Positions 32,648 through 43,408 of a DNA stretch of 64,000 bases are shown here, piece by piece; the first letter of the stretch is position 1, and every line of letters starts with the position of its first letter. The notes under the pieces are model-generated. The model saw nothing but the letters and a program-made list of their open reading frames with translations. It made no database searches and was not told the origin of the DNA. Source of the stretch: Siphonodentalium dalli. Its lineage: Eukaryota; Mollusca; Scaphopoda; Gadilida; Siphonodentaliidae. The position numbers and the translations under genes were made by a program. Location of the stretch: NCBI GenBank assembly GCA_032622095.1, contig CP136065.1, positions 18,216,134 to 18,280,133 on the forward strand. Reading direction: 5' to 3'.

Positions 32648-34311
32648 GGGTCGGGTTAGATGCTGTTTAATGGGTACTGAGTTAGAGAACATTATTTCCT
32701 ATATATGTATGTATAATATATGTTGCTCTGTCTTGTTAGATTCTGTTTAAAAACTCATTTATTACCTCTCGTGGACGTAAGTCGGTGGGACTAATTACTG
32801 CCCACAGATGGCTCTATAAAAATCTATATAAGGGGATACAATAAAAGGTATTATGCCGCGTTGTTGTGTACGCTTATCTACCAAGAAGAGTAACGTAGCG
32901 CGCGAGGAGACACTATTCCGGATTGATTGATTCCGCCATAAACTCCCCGTCGATATTCTCATCCGTATATTAAGTACAATGGGCATCTTATCTGATTCAA
33001 ACCAATCGTTTCATGTGTCCCCGTGCAGTACACATTATTTCCACGAACCCATGCAGTTGGAATAATAGTAATAGTACGTTCTTGTACACTTCTTCTCCGC
33101 ATCCATGGGATAATTCATATAGAGAAAACTGACTTCTGACACTATTTAAAGTCAAAGATGGCCTATCTCTCCCATGCAACACTTTAAACAATGGAAAACT
33201 ATTTTAAATTTTTTTATCGATCAATTTCTACCACATGTTTTTAAGATCACAGACCGCAATAGATAAAATCCGGTTCCGCTTTAGATGTCCAGTTCGACGT
33301 TTTGTAACCAGAAACATTGAAGTGGCGAGTCTGTTTTATGTTGAATACTAGTTAAGAGTTGGTATCTACATGTATATCATGGTATGAAACTTATCAGTTG
33401 TGTTAATCACGTATACCATGTGAAATTACCATTGTTAAACAATTAGGCGAAGAACACGAATAAAGCTGCACAAAATGTGCCCTCCCTTCTCAATGTAAAC
33501 AAATAATTGAAACAAATGCTTTTTCTAGCCTTTATGGTGAATATTACGGACAAAGTAAACATATTCTATATATGTATTATATATCTGTTCATGCCACCAT
33601 ATACAACATCCTGTTCACATCAAAGTTTTTTTCCCATGGGCTTTATTTTGTGTTTTATATCTGTTGTAAATTTCGATTCGCGATAAAAAATACAACTCTC
33701 CGCACTCGCTAACAATCCATGGCGTTAACAGTGCCACTATTAAAAAACCGACAGCAGTAGACACCACCTATATAGGACATATAGTTGTGATAATTGGATT
33801 ATTTATAAAATAATGCTGATGTGTGTCGATGTATATAAGCGTACCAAACTGAAGGATATATTAATGTGAAGATGGCAGGTTATTATTTTATTTTATCGTA
33901 CATTATTTCCTGGATTTAGTATGGCAATTAGGCTGATGAGGTCATTGTCACTCACAAGGCATCGACTACACTCGTAGCCAAATTTTCAAATTGATCACAA
34001 AATTAATGTTTTCAAGGGCGATCGCATTCGTATCCAGCTTTTCATATTCACGTGGGTCTAATGCATGGTCTAGACTAATTGTTTGGCTAATCACACGACT
34101 AACATTCATATCTATTGGACAAATCAGATTTTCCTGCAACAAAAGCTGTGGTGAACTTGCAAGTGCATATATGCTTCACTCTCGTGGTTTCCAACACCTC
34201 TCCATACTTGTACATAACGGCCCACCACACTGACCAACTGTAATTATATGTCATGTCTATCGATCTCTCCTATACCTGTATGTAATAAAGATATCTCTTT
34301 TGGTCGCGTGT
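32648..34311. other. Non-coding stretch
   Basis: No gene, RNA or repeat boundary was recognised. Confidence 0.4.
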
Positions 34312-34654
34312 TTAACCCTTTGGTGAGTAGAACGACATATATGTCGTCTATCGGTTGAGGAGTAGAACGACATATATGTCGTTTCAGGAAGTGTTATTTT
34401 ATGTAGACGTAACTTCAATAAATCATCTGATTTATAAATGATATGTATAGCAGTTATTTTTATTAATATAATGTCCCAAATGTATGAGTGCAATCGATTA
34501 TGATAACACATGTTAACAAAAAATGCACATAAATTAAAACGAATTACTGGACCCTTTTGACCTGAACTTGTTAATAATTATTGCTATGACGTAGACGTTA
34601 AATTTACTCATGACGTCATGTATATGACGTTACAGATACTCTCCAAAGGGTTAA
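34312..34654. mobile_element. TTAA-bounded MITE with CRE-like sites
   Basis: TTAACCCTTTGGTGAG on the left is mirrored by CTCTCCAAAGGGTTAA on the right. Near the left end, GAGTAGAACGACATATATGT-CGT occurs twice (about 34325 and 34361). The right part holds TGACGT motifs and a full TGACGTCA at 34611-34618. Confidence 0.65.
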
Positions 34655-34959
34655 GCGTTGACGTCATATATTGCGCCATAAAACGATATAATTTGAAACG
34701 ATAGCTACAAATGTGATCAGTTTGAAAAGCTGGCTATAAATGTTATCGATGGCTTTATACTTGTGACAATGACCCCATCGGCGGCAATTAGTGTGTTTCT
34801 CCCGATCTTGAATGTATCGGAACAGTACCGTGATTAGTGAACACTCGATTATCATGTCAAACAATCATACAATGCTGATTATTAGCAAGACACTGGGTAT
34901 CTACTCCCCACGCATTAGTACAGCTACGGGGAGGTAGTGAAGGTGTTACCATTATCCTC

Positions 34960-35695
34960 GGTGGTAATTGTCATGCACTCATCACTGGCATTTACTAGGT
35001 TTATGGTGGATTAACCCTTTACCCAACAAACCGGCCAAATAAAGCTTCAACAGCCTAAAATATCTTGGGTCTGTCTCAATAAAACCATACAAATATGGAT
35101 ATCATTGGAACCGGCTCCTTGACCACATTGTGATAGTTACAGTTATACCCTGTGCCAATGCATTCTCTTATATATGCGAGTCGACCATAGGTCGCCTCGC
35201 ATATATAAGAGAATGCATTGGCCTAAAAAAAATCTTTTTACCATTTTTTCTTACATTCTTTAACAATTTTATAATTTTTAATGTGTTAAGCCAATGCATT
35301 CTCTTATATATGCGAGGCGACCCATGGTCGACTCGCATATATAAGAGAATGCATTGGCACGGGGCCCTTCTGTTGGGTAAAGGGTTAACGACTTTAAAAC
35401 GTATTAAAATAATTCACTGTCAAAGCAAAAAAACACAGTAATGTACAGTGCCATCCCATCGATATATATGAAGTCTCGTGTGTAATTACCATGCACTCAT
35501 CACTGGTGTTTTCTATGTGATGTGTCCAACCCTCCATCAGAGTGATTACGTCAGTGTGGTTTATGGTGGAATAAAGGACTTTACAGCGTATTATAGTGAT
35601 TCAAAGCCAAAAAGCACAGTAATGTACAGTACCATGATACTACCATCCCATCGATATATATGAAGTATCGTGTGTCATTGCAATGAATTTACCAC
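34960..35695 (+). repeat. Tandem duplication of about 200 bp, first copy split by a MITE
   Basis: ATGCACTCATCACTGG, GGTTTATGGTGGA, ACAGTAATGTACAGT, CCATCCCATCGATATATATG and AAGT-TCGTGTGT occur in order twice. The first set is at 34973-35483, interrupted by the MITE at 35011-35388; the second is at 35492-35675. Confidence 0.7.
35011..35388 (-). mobile_element. Twin-hairpin MITE, TTAA/CCCTTTACCCAAC family, copy 2
   Basis: Reverse orientation relative to copy 1. Left edge TTAACCCTTTACCCAACA, right edge TGTTGGGTAAAGGGTTAA, hairpins at 35154-35222 and 35290-35358. The tandem duplicate of its host sequence at 35490-35690 lacks it. Confidence 0.8.
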
Positions 35696-36066
35696 TGCAC
35701 AACATTGTGGGTCAAACCCGTGATCCGTGATCCGAGTGCTAACAGTGGGTTGGCCAGTTAATGAATGACACTGTTAACGTCATGTCAGCACAAACTATCC
35801 GAATTTTCGATCACAAATCTGGCATGTTTACGGATGACAATTATCGGAGTTAATATTTAGATGTAAATGATATTTATAAGATTTGTACACAAGGTTCGAG
35901 CGATTAAATCACATAATTGAACGTGAGACAATTTTTACAAGTTGTTCATCACCATATCCCGAATTTATGATGCATCAAGTAAAATTGTGAAGCTTTATAA
36001 TACCATTACTAAATTGTCTGGCAATCCGATCATTTCTTGTGTGTTCTTGTGACAAACAAATCATTC

Positions 36067-36110
36067 TGCGAGGCTCCCTATGGGAGAATCGCGTATATGA
36101 GAGAATGCAC
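36067..36110. repeat. Partial twin-hairpin family arm
   Basis: GCGAGGCTCCCTATGGGAGA and GTATATGAGAGAATGCA resemble the diverged hairpins at 13585 and 63633. Confidence 0.4.
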
Positions 36111-36162
36111 TACATGATACATGCTCTTTAATGCTGCACCAGCACATCTCCCGTCACGAAAG

Positions 36163-36501
36163 GGTTAGATGTCTTGTGATACGCTGAATGTGATAGAGAA
36201 CTGTGTCAATGAGGCTACATCTACCGCATGAAATGGTTAGATGTCTTGCGATACGCTGAATGTGATAGAGAACTGTGTCAATGAGGCTGCAGGGTTAGAT
36301 GTCTTGCGATACGCTGAATGTGATAGAGAACTGTGTCAATGAGGCTGCAGCTACCGCATGAAAGGGTTAGATGTCTTGCGATTCGCTGTATCAGCGAACT
36401 GTGTCAATGAGGCTACATCTACCGCATGAAATGGTTAGATGTCTTGCTATGCGCTGAATGTGATAGAGAACTGTGTCAATGAGGCTGCAGCTACCGCATG
36501 A
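36163..36501 (+). repeat. Tandem repeat, five units of 58-72 bp
   Basis: Units begin GGTTAGATGTCTTG at 36163, 36235, 36293, 36365 and 36433. Most contain ACGCTGAATGTGATAGAGAA, CTGTGTCAATGAGGCT and CTACCGCATGA. The second lacks the CTACCGCATGAAA part and the fourth has TCAGCG in place of the middle segment. Confidence 0.85.
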
Positions 36502-36957
36502 TCGGAAAAATAGAGCGATAGGTTTGATCCAGAGATTCGATGTATCGATTTGGGTGGGAATCAATAGCAATTCATTATTTTGCACAACTCAAAAACCCCA
36601 AAATGTCCACCCTGCCCAACATATTTTGTGTATAGTAAACTGGCAACGGCTAACACGAATATAGAACTAAATCCAGCTATATTTCTGTTCATGGGAGGAC
36701 AGGCAAACACAATTAATTCGAGTTGACTTATCTATGGGCGACATGTGGGCGATAATAATATCTGATGCGCAAATTGTTCAGTGCATATCAAGATGTTTCT
36801 AGGGACCAAATTACAGTGCTCTACTTGTATTTTCGGAGATCTGACAACACTGATTTTGTTTTACCTATAGGGAGATAACTCCAAAAAGTCAACTGCGGGC
36901 AGAATCCCAAATAGGCCCAAGTACTAGCCCAAGTATACATCTATATAAATACAACGT

Positions 36958-37372
36958 TTAAAGGGCCATTTAAATTTCGAGTCACCGATTAAGTTTTTTT
37001 ACTGTGTCTTGAAATACGGTTTTAATAACAATATATGCCATAAAATATTATCAAAATACTATAACTCATCACAATTAGAAACATCTTTGTCTCAGAAGGT
37101 GCCCATAGAGAAATAAAAAACAGCTGAAATCATAGAAAGATTCCCCCGTTATGGCTCCCAGAATGCAACATAATTCAAACTAAAATGTATTTTTAAGATA
37201 CAGAGTTATTCCCCTTCAATTGAAAATAATGAAATTTGGGCCCATAACTCAAGTCGGTATCTCAACAAAAACAACATGTTCTCAGTTTATTACACCGAAT
37301 AAGTTGATAATACAATGTTTTGGAGCGTCCTCTTTCAAATGTATATATGACATATATTGAGTGGACCTTTAA
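36958..37372 (-). mobile_element. TTAA-bounded MITE (family G), copy 3
   Basis: In reverse orientation: TTAAAGGGCCATTTAAATTT at the left and GAGTGGACCTTTAA at the right, with CAGAATGCAACATAATTCAA and AAAAACAACATG inside. Confidence 0.65.
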
Positions 37373-37497
37373 GAACTGTAACCCGTGTACTTGATGGGAT
37401 TAGCTCGTTATAAAATTGCTAAGAACTAAAAACAAAAGACTTACAGAAAAAAATAAATATAAGTAAAACAATATACTTCTATGCTAAGAGTACGTTC

Positions 37498-37896
37498 ATA
37501 GGCAAGTTTGCACGGTGTGGATTGTAGTCATTTCATCGTAGAAAACGATGTGGTGCCAGAATATGAACGTAAAAAAGATATTAAATGCATTTGTACCACA
37601 GCTAACTTTGTGCGAAGTAAAAACTCTGTAGTTCCACCTGTATCGATGCTACCGAAATTTGACTGTGAATAGCATGTAATTATATCGCAAGAATCAATAT
37701 CGTACGGTATATGACGACAAATGCCAGTAGCACCGTTACAAGTGGAACTACAGAAAGTTTACTTCTCATGTTGTTCGCTTTGGTAAAGATGAATATTATA
37801 TGCACGTTTACTTTCATATTATGGCACCATGTGATTTTCTACGACGAAATGCCTGCAAAACAAACCGTTTAAACTTGCCAGCGTATGAACGTACCC
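37498..37896. mobile_element. Harbinger-like MITE, first of two adjacent copies
   Basis: It begins GAGTACGTTCATAGGCAAGT and ends CTTGCCAGCGTATGAACGTACCC (shown in parts: CTTGCCAGCG, TATGAACGTACCC). TAA flanks it at 37495-37497 and 37897-37899. Confidence 0.7.
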
Positions 37897-37899
37897 TAA

Positions 37900-38312
37900 G
37901 GCTACGTTCATACGCTGGCAAGTTTGCACGGTATCTTTTTGCGGAAATTTCGTCATAGAAAACCACATGGTGCCAGAATATGAACGGAACAGTGCAATAA
38001 CATGCACTTTTACCAAAGTGCAAGACATGAGAAGTAACATTTATCTAATTCCACTTGTAACAGTGGTATTGGAATTTGCCTTCAAATACATGCATGATTT
38101 ATTCTTGCGAGATAATTGCATGATATTTACAGGCAAATTCCAGTAGCATCGTTACTATTGGAACTACAGAGATTTTACTTCGCACGTAGTTAGCTGTGAC
38201 ACAGATGCTCTTTATGTGCATGTGTTCGTTCATATTATGGCACCATATCGTTTTCTACGACAAAATGCCTGCAAACCATACCGTGCAAACTTGCCAGTGT
38301 ATGAACGTACCC
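37900..38312. mobile_element. Harbinger-like MITE, second of two adjacent copies
   Basis: It begins GGCTACGTTCATACGCTGGC and ends GTATGAACGTACCC, followed by TTAA. It starts directly after the TAA that closes the first copy, so the two share one target triplet. Interior phrases such as ATGGTGCCAGAATATGAACG are common to both. Confidence 0.7.
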
Positions 38313-39178
38313 TTAAACCATGGAAGTATAACAAAACAAAACAAAAACATCAACAAACACCAGAAAAACAAACAATAGTAACCAAAACAATTGTATTGAT
38401 GTTTGAATACGACCGTGTTCGGTAGACCAGTGTGGTCTGTGGTATAATGCTCTCATTTATTTTTAATGAGATAATTTAACGACAAACGAGGACAAACCGC
38501 TGTTTATATAGAGCAAACCTGACTACACCTTGAAATTATGGGAACTACATACGAATTGATTGTGGCAACATAATTAACAACTGTTATCACCATCTTGAAG
38601 ACTTCCAGGTTACGCAGATCGCGCGGTGATACTGAACATGTGATTGCAGGTACAGTCGCACGACGAAGAAAATCGAAGATTACGAACTCAAAGCATGCGC
38701 ATGTTACACCAAGTTATAGATTTGTCATGCACTCAAGATGATTTGAGCAGTTTTCTTCCGTCCAAATGTACCCATTCGGAGTGCTATACATACTCTTAAA
38801 ATCTAAAGTGAATCATCTGAGTGGGCACGTCTGGGTTCCCCATAAAACAATTTTAACCATTTCTATACTAAATTGATTCTCCTAACCATGCAGTTATACA
38901 ATTATACCTAAAGGGTGTGAATTAATTCGTTACACTGCCAAACAAATGTTTTTTCTAGGTAAGAAAAGTAGTTCTTATTTTGAGATTTAATTTCTCATTT
39001 TAAGAACAAAATTTCATATTCGAGAAAAAGTCAGGAAAACGTTATTCACATTTTCTTATAACTAGAATTATTTTCTACAAATAAGAAACAAAGTCTAGGG
39101 CATAAGAAAACCTGTTGGAGAACAAGAACTGTTTCTTGTGTTAGAGAAGTGATTATGTGATTTCTTATACGATTCGTT
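38313..39178. other. Non-coding stretch before the LINE
   Basis: AT-rich; TTCTTAT and ATAAGAA motifs recur at about 38955-39180. No gene seen. Confidence 0.4.
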
Positions 39179-39240
39179 AGACATTAGCATCTAATCAAAG
39201 CAGTGTGGTCGTATATCAACGGCTGATAATGTTTTTTTTT
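39179..39240 (+). repeat. 62-bp target-site duplication, left copy
   Basis: AGACATTAGCATCTAATCAA through GGCTGATAATG plus nine T. It recurs at 43023-43084 with a single C/T difference. Confidence 0.85.
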
Positions 39241-39294
39241 ATTACAGCTGTTAACCGGTTTCGGGCTGCTTAGCTTTGATCTCGCCCAAAGTAT

Positions 39295-41280
39295 TTGATG
39301 GGGATCTCAGCGATGCAGCACCGTGCAGCGATTGGCAGCTTTAATAACATAAAGTATAAAAACAGGCCGAAAATGGATTTACATCGAAAAAGTAAATTTT
39401 ACAAAATCCCCAAGGGATGTAACCTAAGACTGCCACTTGTCCTTGTCGTAATAACAATGCTGCTTCTAAGTTCTGGATCCGTTCATAGCAATCCGGGACC
39501 AAATTCACAAACTGACATAACAGGGAACATAACTGTTTTTCAATATAATATCCGCAGTATTAGAAATAAGCTACATAAAATAGTTGAAGCTATAAACGAA
39601 TATGACATTCTTTGCTTCACTGAAACACACCTCGACCCAACCTACCATACGGAAAAATTGTTAATTGAAAACTTCCATCGTCCGTTTAGATCTGACCGAA
39701 ACTCGTATGGCGGTGGAATTTGTGTATATTTCGCTAAGCATCTGGTTTACAAACGGAGAACCGAACTCGAGTTTGACGCCTCTATCTTTTGGTTTGAGAT
39801 CGCGAATAAATCGAATCGAGTCCTCCTCGCATTAACCTACAGATCGGAGCAATTCTGTAACATAAACTATTGGGACCTCTTTGAAGAATCAATAGATAAT
39901 GCCTTGAAAATAACTGAAAATTTAATTCTACTCGGTGATTTTAACTCCAATCTGTTAAATCCGCATTCGAAACTCAGTGAAATAGTTGGTCATTATACAT
40001 TCAAGGATGTAATTAAAAAACCAACAAGAGTCACGCTCACATCCCAAACACTTCTGGACCCCATAATCGTGAGCAATAACTTACAAGTGTACGACGCCGA
40101 CACTCTAAATCTTGGCTTCTCAGATCATTATGGTGTTTATGCGATATTAAAATTCAAAAAATATGAAACTACATCATTTAAGAGAACTATATGGAAATAT
40201 AAACACGGAGATTATACCAGGGCTAACAGTATGTTAGATGCTATTAACTGGCAAGAAGAATTAAATACAGTTGAAGATTTAGACCATGCTGTCTCCCGAT
40301 TCTGTAATTTATTCATCTCAGTAACGGAAGAGACAGTCCCCAAATCAACAGTCACGATACGAACAAATGACAAGTTTTGGTTCAACTCAGATATAAGAAG
40401 GGAGATCAGACGCAGAGATAGATTGAGAAAAATAGCCATAAAACGAAATTCAGATGTCTCATGGAGAAATTATAAAGATATCAGAAATAAAGTAAACAAC
40501 ATGAAGAAATACGCGAAAGCACAATTTCATTCTAAACTTGAAGAACGAGTAAATGAATCCCCATCCCCTCGCGACTTTTGGCAAACAATAAATTATTTGC
40601 TGAACAAACAGAAATCCACATGCATCCCACCATTATATAGTCAACACGGAGATGTCACTATTGATGGAAAAACCTATGTGACAGATGATCGCGAGAAAGC
40701 GAAGTGTTTAAACGAGGCCTTCATTTTAAATTCAAATATCGATGATCGTGGTCACGAAATTCCAACTCTTCTCCGTAGATGCTCCAAATCGCTATCCAAT
40801 ATTATTTTCACCCGAGATAAGATCATTACTGCAATTAAATCACTCAAAGTTAACAAAGCCCATGGATTTGATGGCATAAGCCCAAAAATGATTCACGCTA
40901 CTGCTGAATCGATTGTTGTTCCATTAGAAATTATTTTTAAAAAGTCAGTGGAGCTCGGCCAATTCCCATCAGACTGGAAAAAAGCAAATGTTATCCCCAT
41001 ATTTAAAAAAGATGATCCTGCCGATTGTATAAATTACCGTCCTATTTCCCTCCTTCCGAGCCTCGGCAAAGTGTTTGAAAAAATAATTACCCAACATCTT
41101 ATGTCATTTTTCCAAGATAACAAACTAATGTACCAACATCAATCTGGTTTTATTCCCGGACATAGCACGACCTTCCAATTAACAGATCTATATCATAACC
41201 TCTGTCAGACTCTCGATAATGACTTATACACATGTTCAGTTTTTTGCGATATATCAAAGGCATCTGGCATAGGGGACTGA
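39295..41280 (+). pseudogene. LINE endonuclease-reverse transcriptase, 5' part
   Basis: This 661-codon ORF begins at ATG 39295, or more plausibly 39373. A hydrophobic segment at residues 45-60 is followed by GSVHSNPGP (residues 61-69), which resembles a 2A-like signal. The endonuclease follows: QYNIRS with N85, FTETHLD with E110, LGDFNSN at about 213-219 and SDHYG at 276-280. RT motifs include KAHGFDGISP from about 521, INYRPISLLPSLGKVFEK from about 579, SGFIPGHST, and SVFCDISKA with the catalytic Asp at residue 652. The frame then ends abruptly in an unrelated GIGD and stop, apparently because about 10 bases are missing after the SKA codons. The element would nick DNA and reverse transcribe its RNA at the target, but this copy cannot make a full RT. 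Confidence 0.85.
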
Positions 41281-41906
41281 TATATAAGCTAGAACAATAC
41301 GGCATATCCGGTCCGTTATTGAAATGGCTGGAAGATTACCTCAGTAATCGAAAATAACGAGTCTTAATAAACAATTCATATTCCAACTTCCAACCCATTC
41401 CAGCCGGAGTTCCCCAAGGATAAATACTCGGACCTTTCCTTTTCCTGGTATATATAAATGATCTCCCAGATAATTTAAATTCCGAAACAAGAATGTACGC
41501 AGATGACACATGTCTCACGTCCAAACACTATGACATAAAGCTGTTAGAAAGAAGTGTAAACCAAGACCTTAATAAAATATCAGATTGGGCCAACAAATGG
41601 CTTGTAAACTTTAATCCAACCAAAACTAAGGCAATATTGTTCTCCCTGACCCCTCGAGATGTCCCTCTAGATTTAACCTTCCAAAATAAAAGAATTGACA
41701 TAATTGAGTCGCATAAACACCTTGGTCTCGAAATACAAAGCAATTTAAATTGGAATATCCAAATTGAATCTATAGTCAAAAAAGTTGTCCCGCGACTATC
41801 GATACTCAGAAGATACAAGTACAACCTAGATCGAAGAACACTCGATAAGATATACAAGGCCTATATCTTGCCTCTCCTTGGGAAAACGCGCCGACATATT
41901 TACTAA
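41281..41906 (+). pseudogene. LINE reverse transcriptase, middle part
   Basis: After the first break the RT continues in another frame. It shows LLKWLEDYLSNRK, then a TAA where this family normally has Gln (about 41356), then a PAGVPQG motif followed by a second TAA (about 41421), then VYINDLPDN, and YADD (codons 41496-41507). The thumb region LERSVNQDLNKISDWANKWL and HLGLEIQ follow. The frame is lost at about 41877 after YILPLL. Open stretch 41493-41906 has no stops, but it is not an independent gene. Confidence 0.8.
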
Positions 41907-42670
41907 ATAAACTTGACCGGATTCACGTTGATGCCGTTAGAATAGTTACAGGGCTCACGCGCTCAGTTCCCAATAATGCGGTCCTATGCGAAGCTGGCTG
42001 GCCTTCTCTGAACATTCGCAGAGAGAAGCACCAATTGCAAACTATGTTCAAAATTATAAATAACGAAACTCCATATTATTTATCTTGCTTACTCCCACCA
42101 CGCTCGGTACAAGTCTCCAGCTATAACATGCGAAATCCGGGCAGATTCCATTCATATTATAGTAGAACTGAACATTTTAAGCAATCATTCTTCCCCTTCG
42201 TTGCAACTTCATGGAACAAACTACCCACATATATAACGGATGCTGAAAATCTTCTAGATTTTAAGGATAACCTAAATATGATAGAGCCCACCAGAAAGCC
42301 GCCTAAATATTTTGAATCAGGAAACCGAAAATATAGTATTTTCCACTGTAGGATAAGAAACTCCTGCAGTGATCTCCGCTTAGATATGTTCGAAAATTAT
42401 ATAGCAGATACCCCAAACTGTAAATGTGGATACGAATATGAAAGTGATATGCACTTTTTCCTAAATTGCCCCCTATATAATGTACAAAGGTTAGAACTAT
42501 ACCGTAAACTGGACGACCTCAACTTTAAAATTAACAATTACAAGCAATTACTTTGGGGAAACTCAAGTGAAACTCCATCAAGGAATGAAAAGATGTTCCG
42601 CATTGTTCAGGCATATATAGCTGCAACAAAGCGTTTTGAACCGGACAATACTGATACTGATACTGAATAA
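41895..42670 (+). pseudogene. LINE reverse transcriptase, 3' part
   Basis: A third frame resumes near 41895 (LLNKLDRIHVDAVRIVTGLT) and runs to the stop at 42668-42670; the first ATG is at 42035. It ends with a CKCGYEYESDMHFFLNC zinc-knuckle-like motif (C-x-C-x8-H-x4-C) typical of the C terminus of such LINEs, and an acidic tail NTDTDTE. A loss of roughly 20 bases at the junction with the previous frame explains the shift. Confidence 0.75.
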
Positions 42671-43022
42671 ATAATTGTCTGACTACATTAAAGCTACGGA
42701 CCAAACAAATGTAAACATATAGCACATAATACCCTTCAAAAACAAAGGCCACTATTTCTCAGTTTCTATTTCCATGGAGAGAGAGAGAGGGGGCGGGCAG
42801 AACGCTAGTATTATACAAACACAAAACCGGATTATCACACACTCTTTACACAAGTTATCTTCTCTTTTGTAGACCAAATTTGCAACCTTATCATGTATAT
42901 TTTCTCTGTCATCTTGTTAAATTCATATATATATATATTGTATCTGGGAGCAGGGACATTGTAAGTTGTTAAAACTTGTACCCCAATCCCGTTGTAATGA
43001 ATTTACAATAAAATATGTTTAA

Positions 43023-43084
43023 AGACATTAGTATCTAATCAAAGCAGTGTGGTCGTATATCAACGGCTGATAATGTTTTTTTTT
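43023..43084 (+). repeat. 62-bp target-site duplication, right copy
   Basis: It matches 39179-39240 with TTAGTATC for TTAGCATC; sequence homology stops on both sides. Confidence 0.85.
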
Positions 43085-43408
43085 CGACCGTACAACCTTT
43101 TCTCGGCTTTAAACTGAAGATGGCGTATCGGGCCATTATTTACATAGTATTTACACTTATAAACGAGAACCCCGGTATCACCCGCTTCATCTACATATTA
43201 TAGGCTTGTGCCGACAACAAAGGCATCCGATATGCCCGTACGGGAAGACCCAATACAGCTAATATCGCTAACAATAACACTAATTGAAGTTTCTCAAAAA
43301 AGAATATTTTTAATTCCCTGCTAGATTTATTTTCAATAATATTCCCGAAATGTGTCTCTTTGATATATCCATCTCTAGACATTCCCGTTCGGTCGCAAAA
43401 AGTGACTT

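Larger units (their letters stand above)
39241..43022 (+). mobile_element. CR1/L2-like LINE, nearly full length, defective
   Basis: This 3.78-kb element lies exactly between two 62-bp direct repeats. It encodes an apurinic-type endonuclease, then reverse transcriptase and a C-terminal CCHC-like motif. That architecture fits Jockey-superfamily (CR1/L2) elements. The 3' end has GGGAGCAGGGACATTGTAAG, AACTTGTACCCC and AATAAAATATG; a similar tail is inserted at about 60985-61148. The coding region is broken by at least two deletions and two nonsense codons. Confidence 0.85.
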
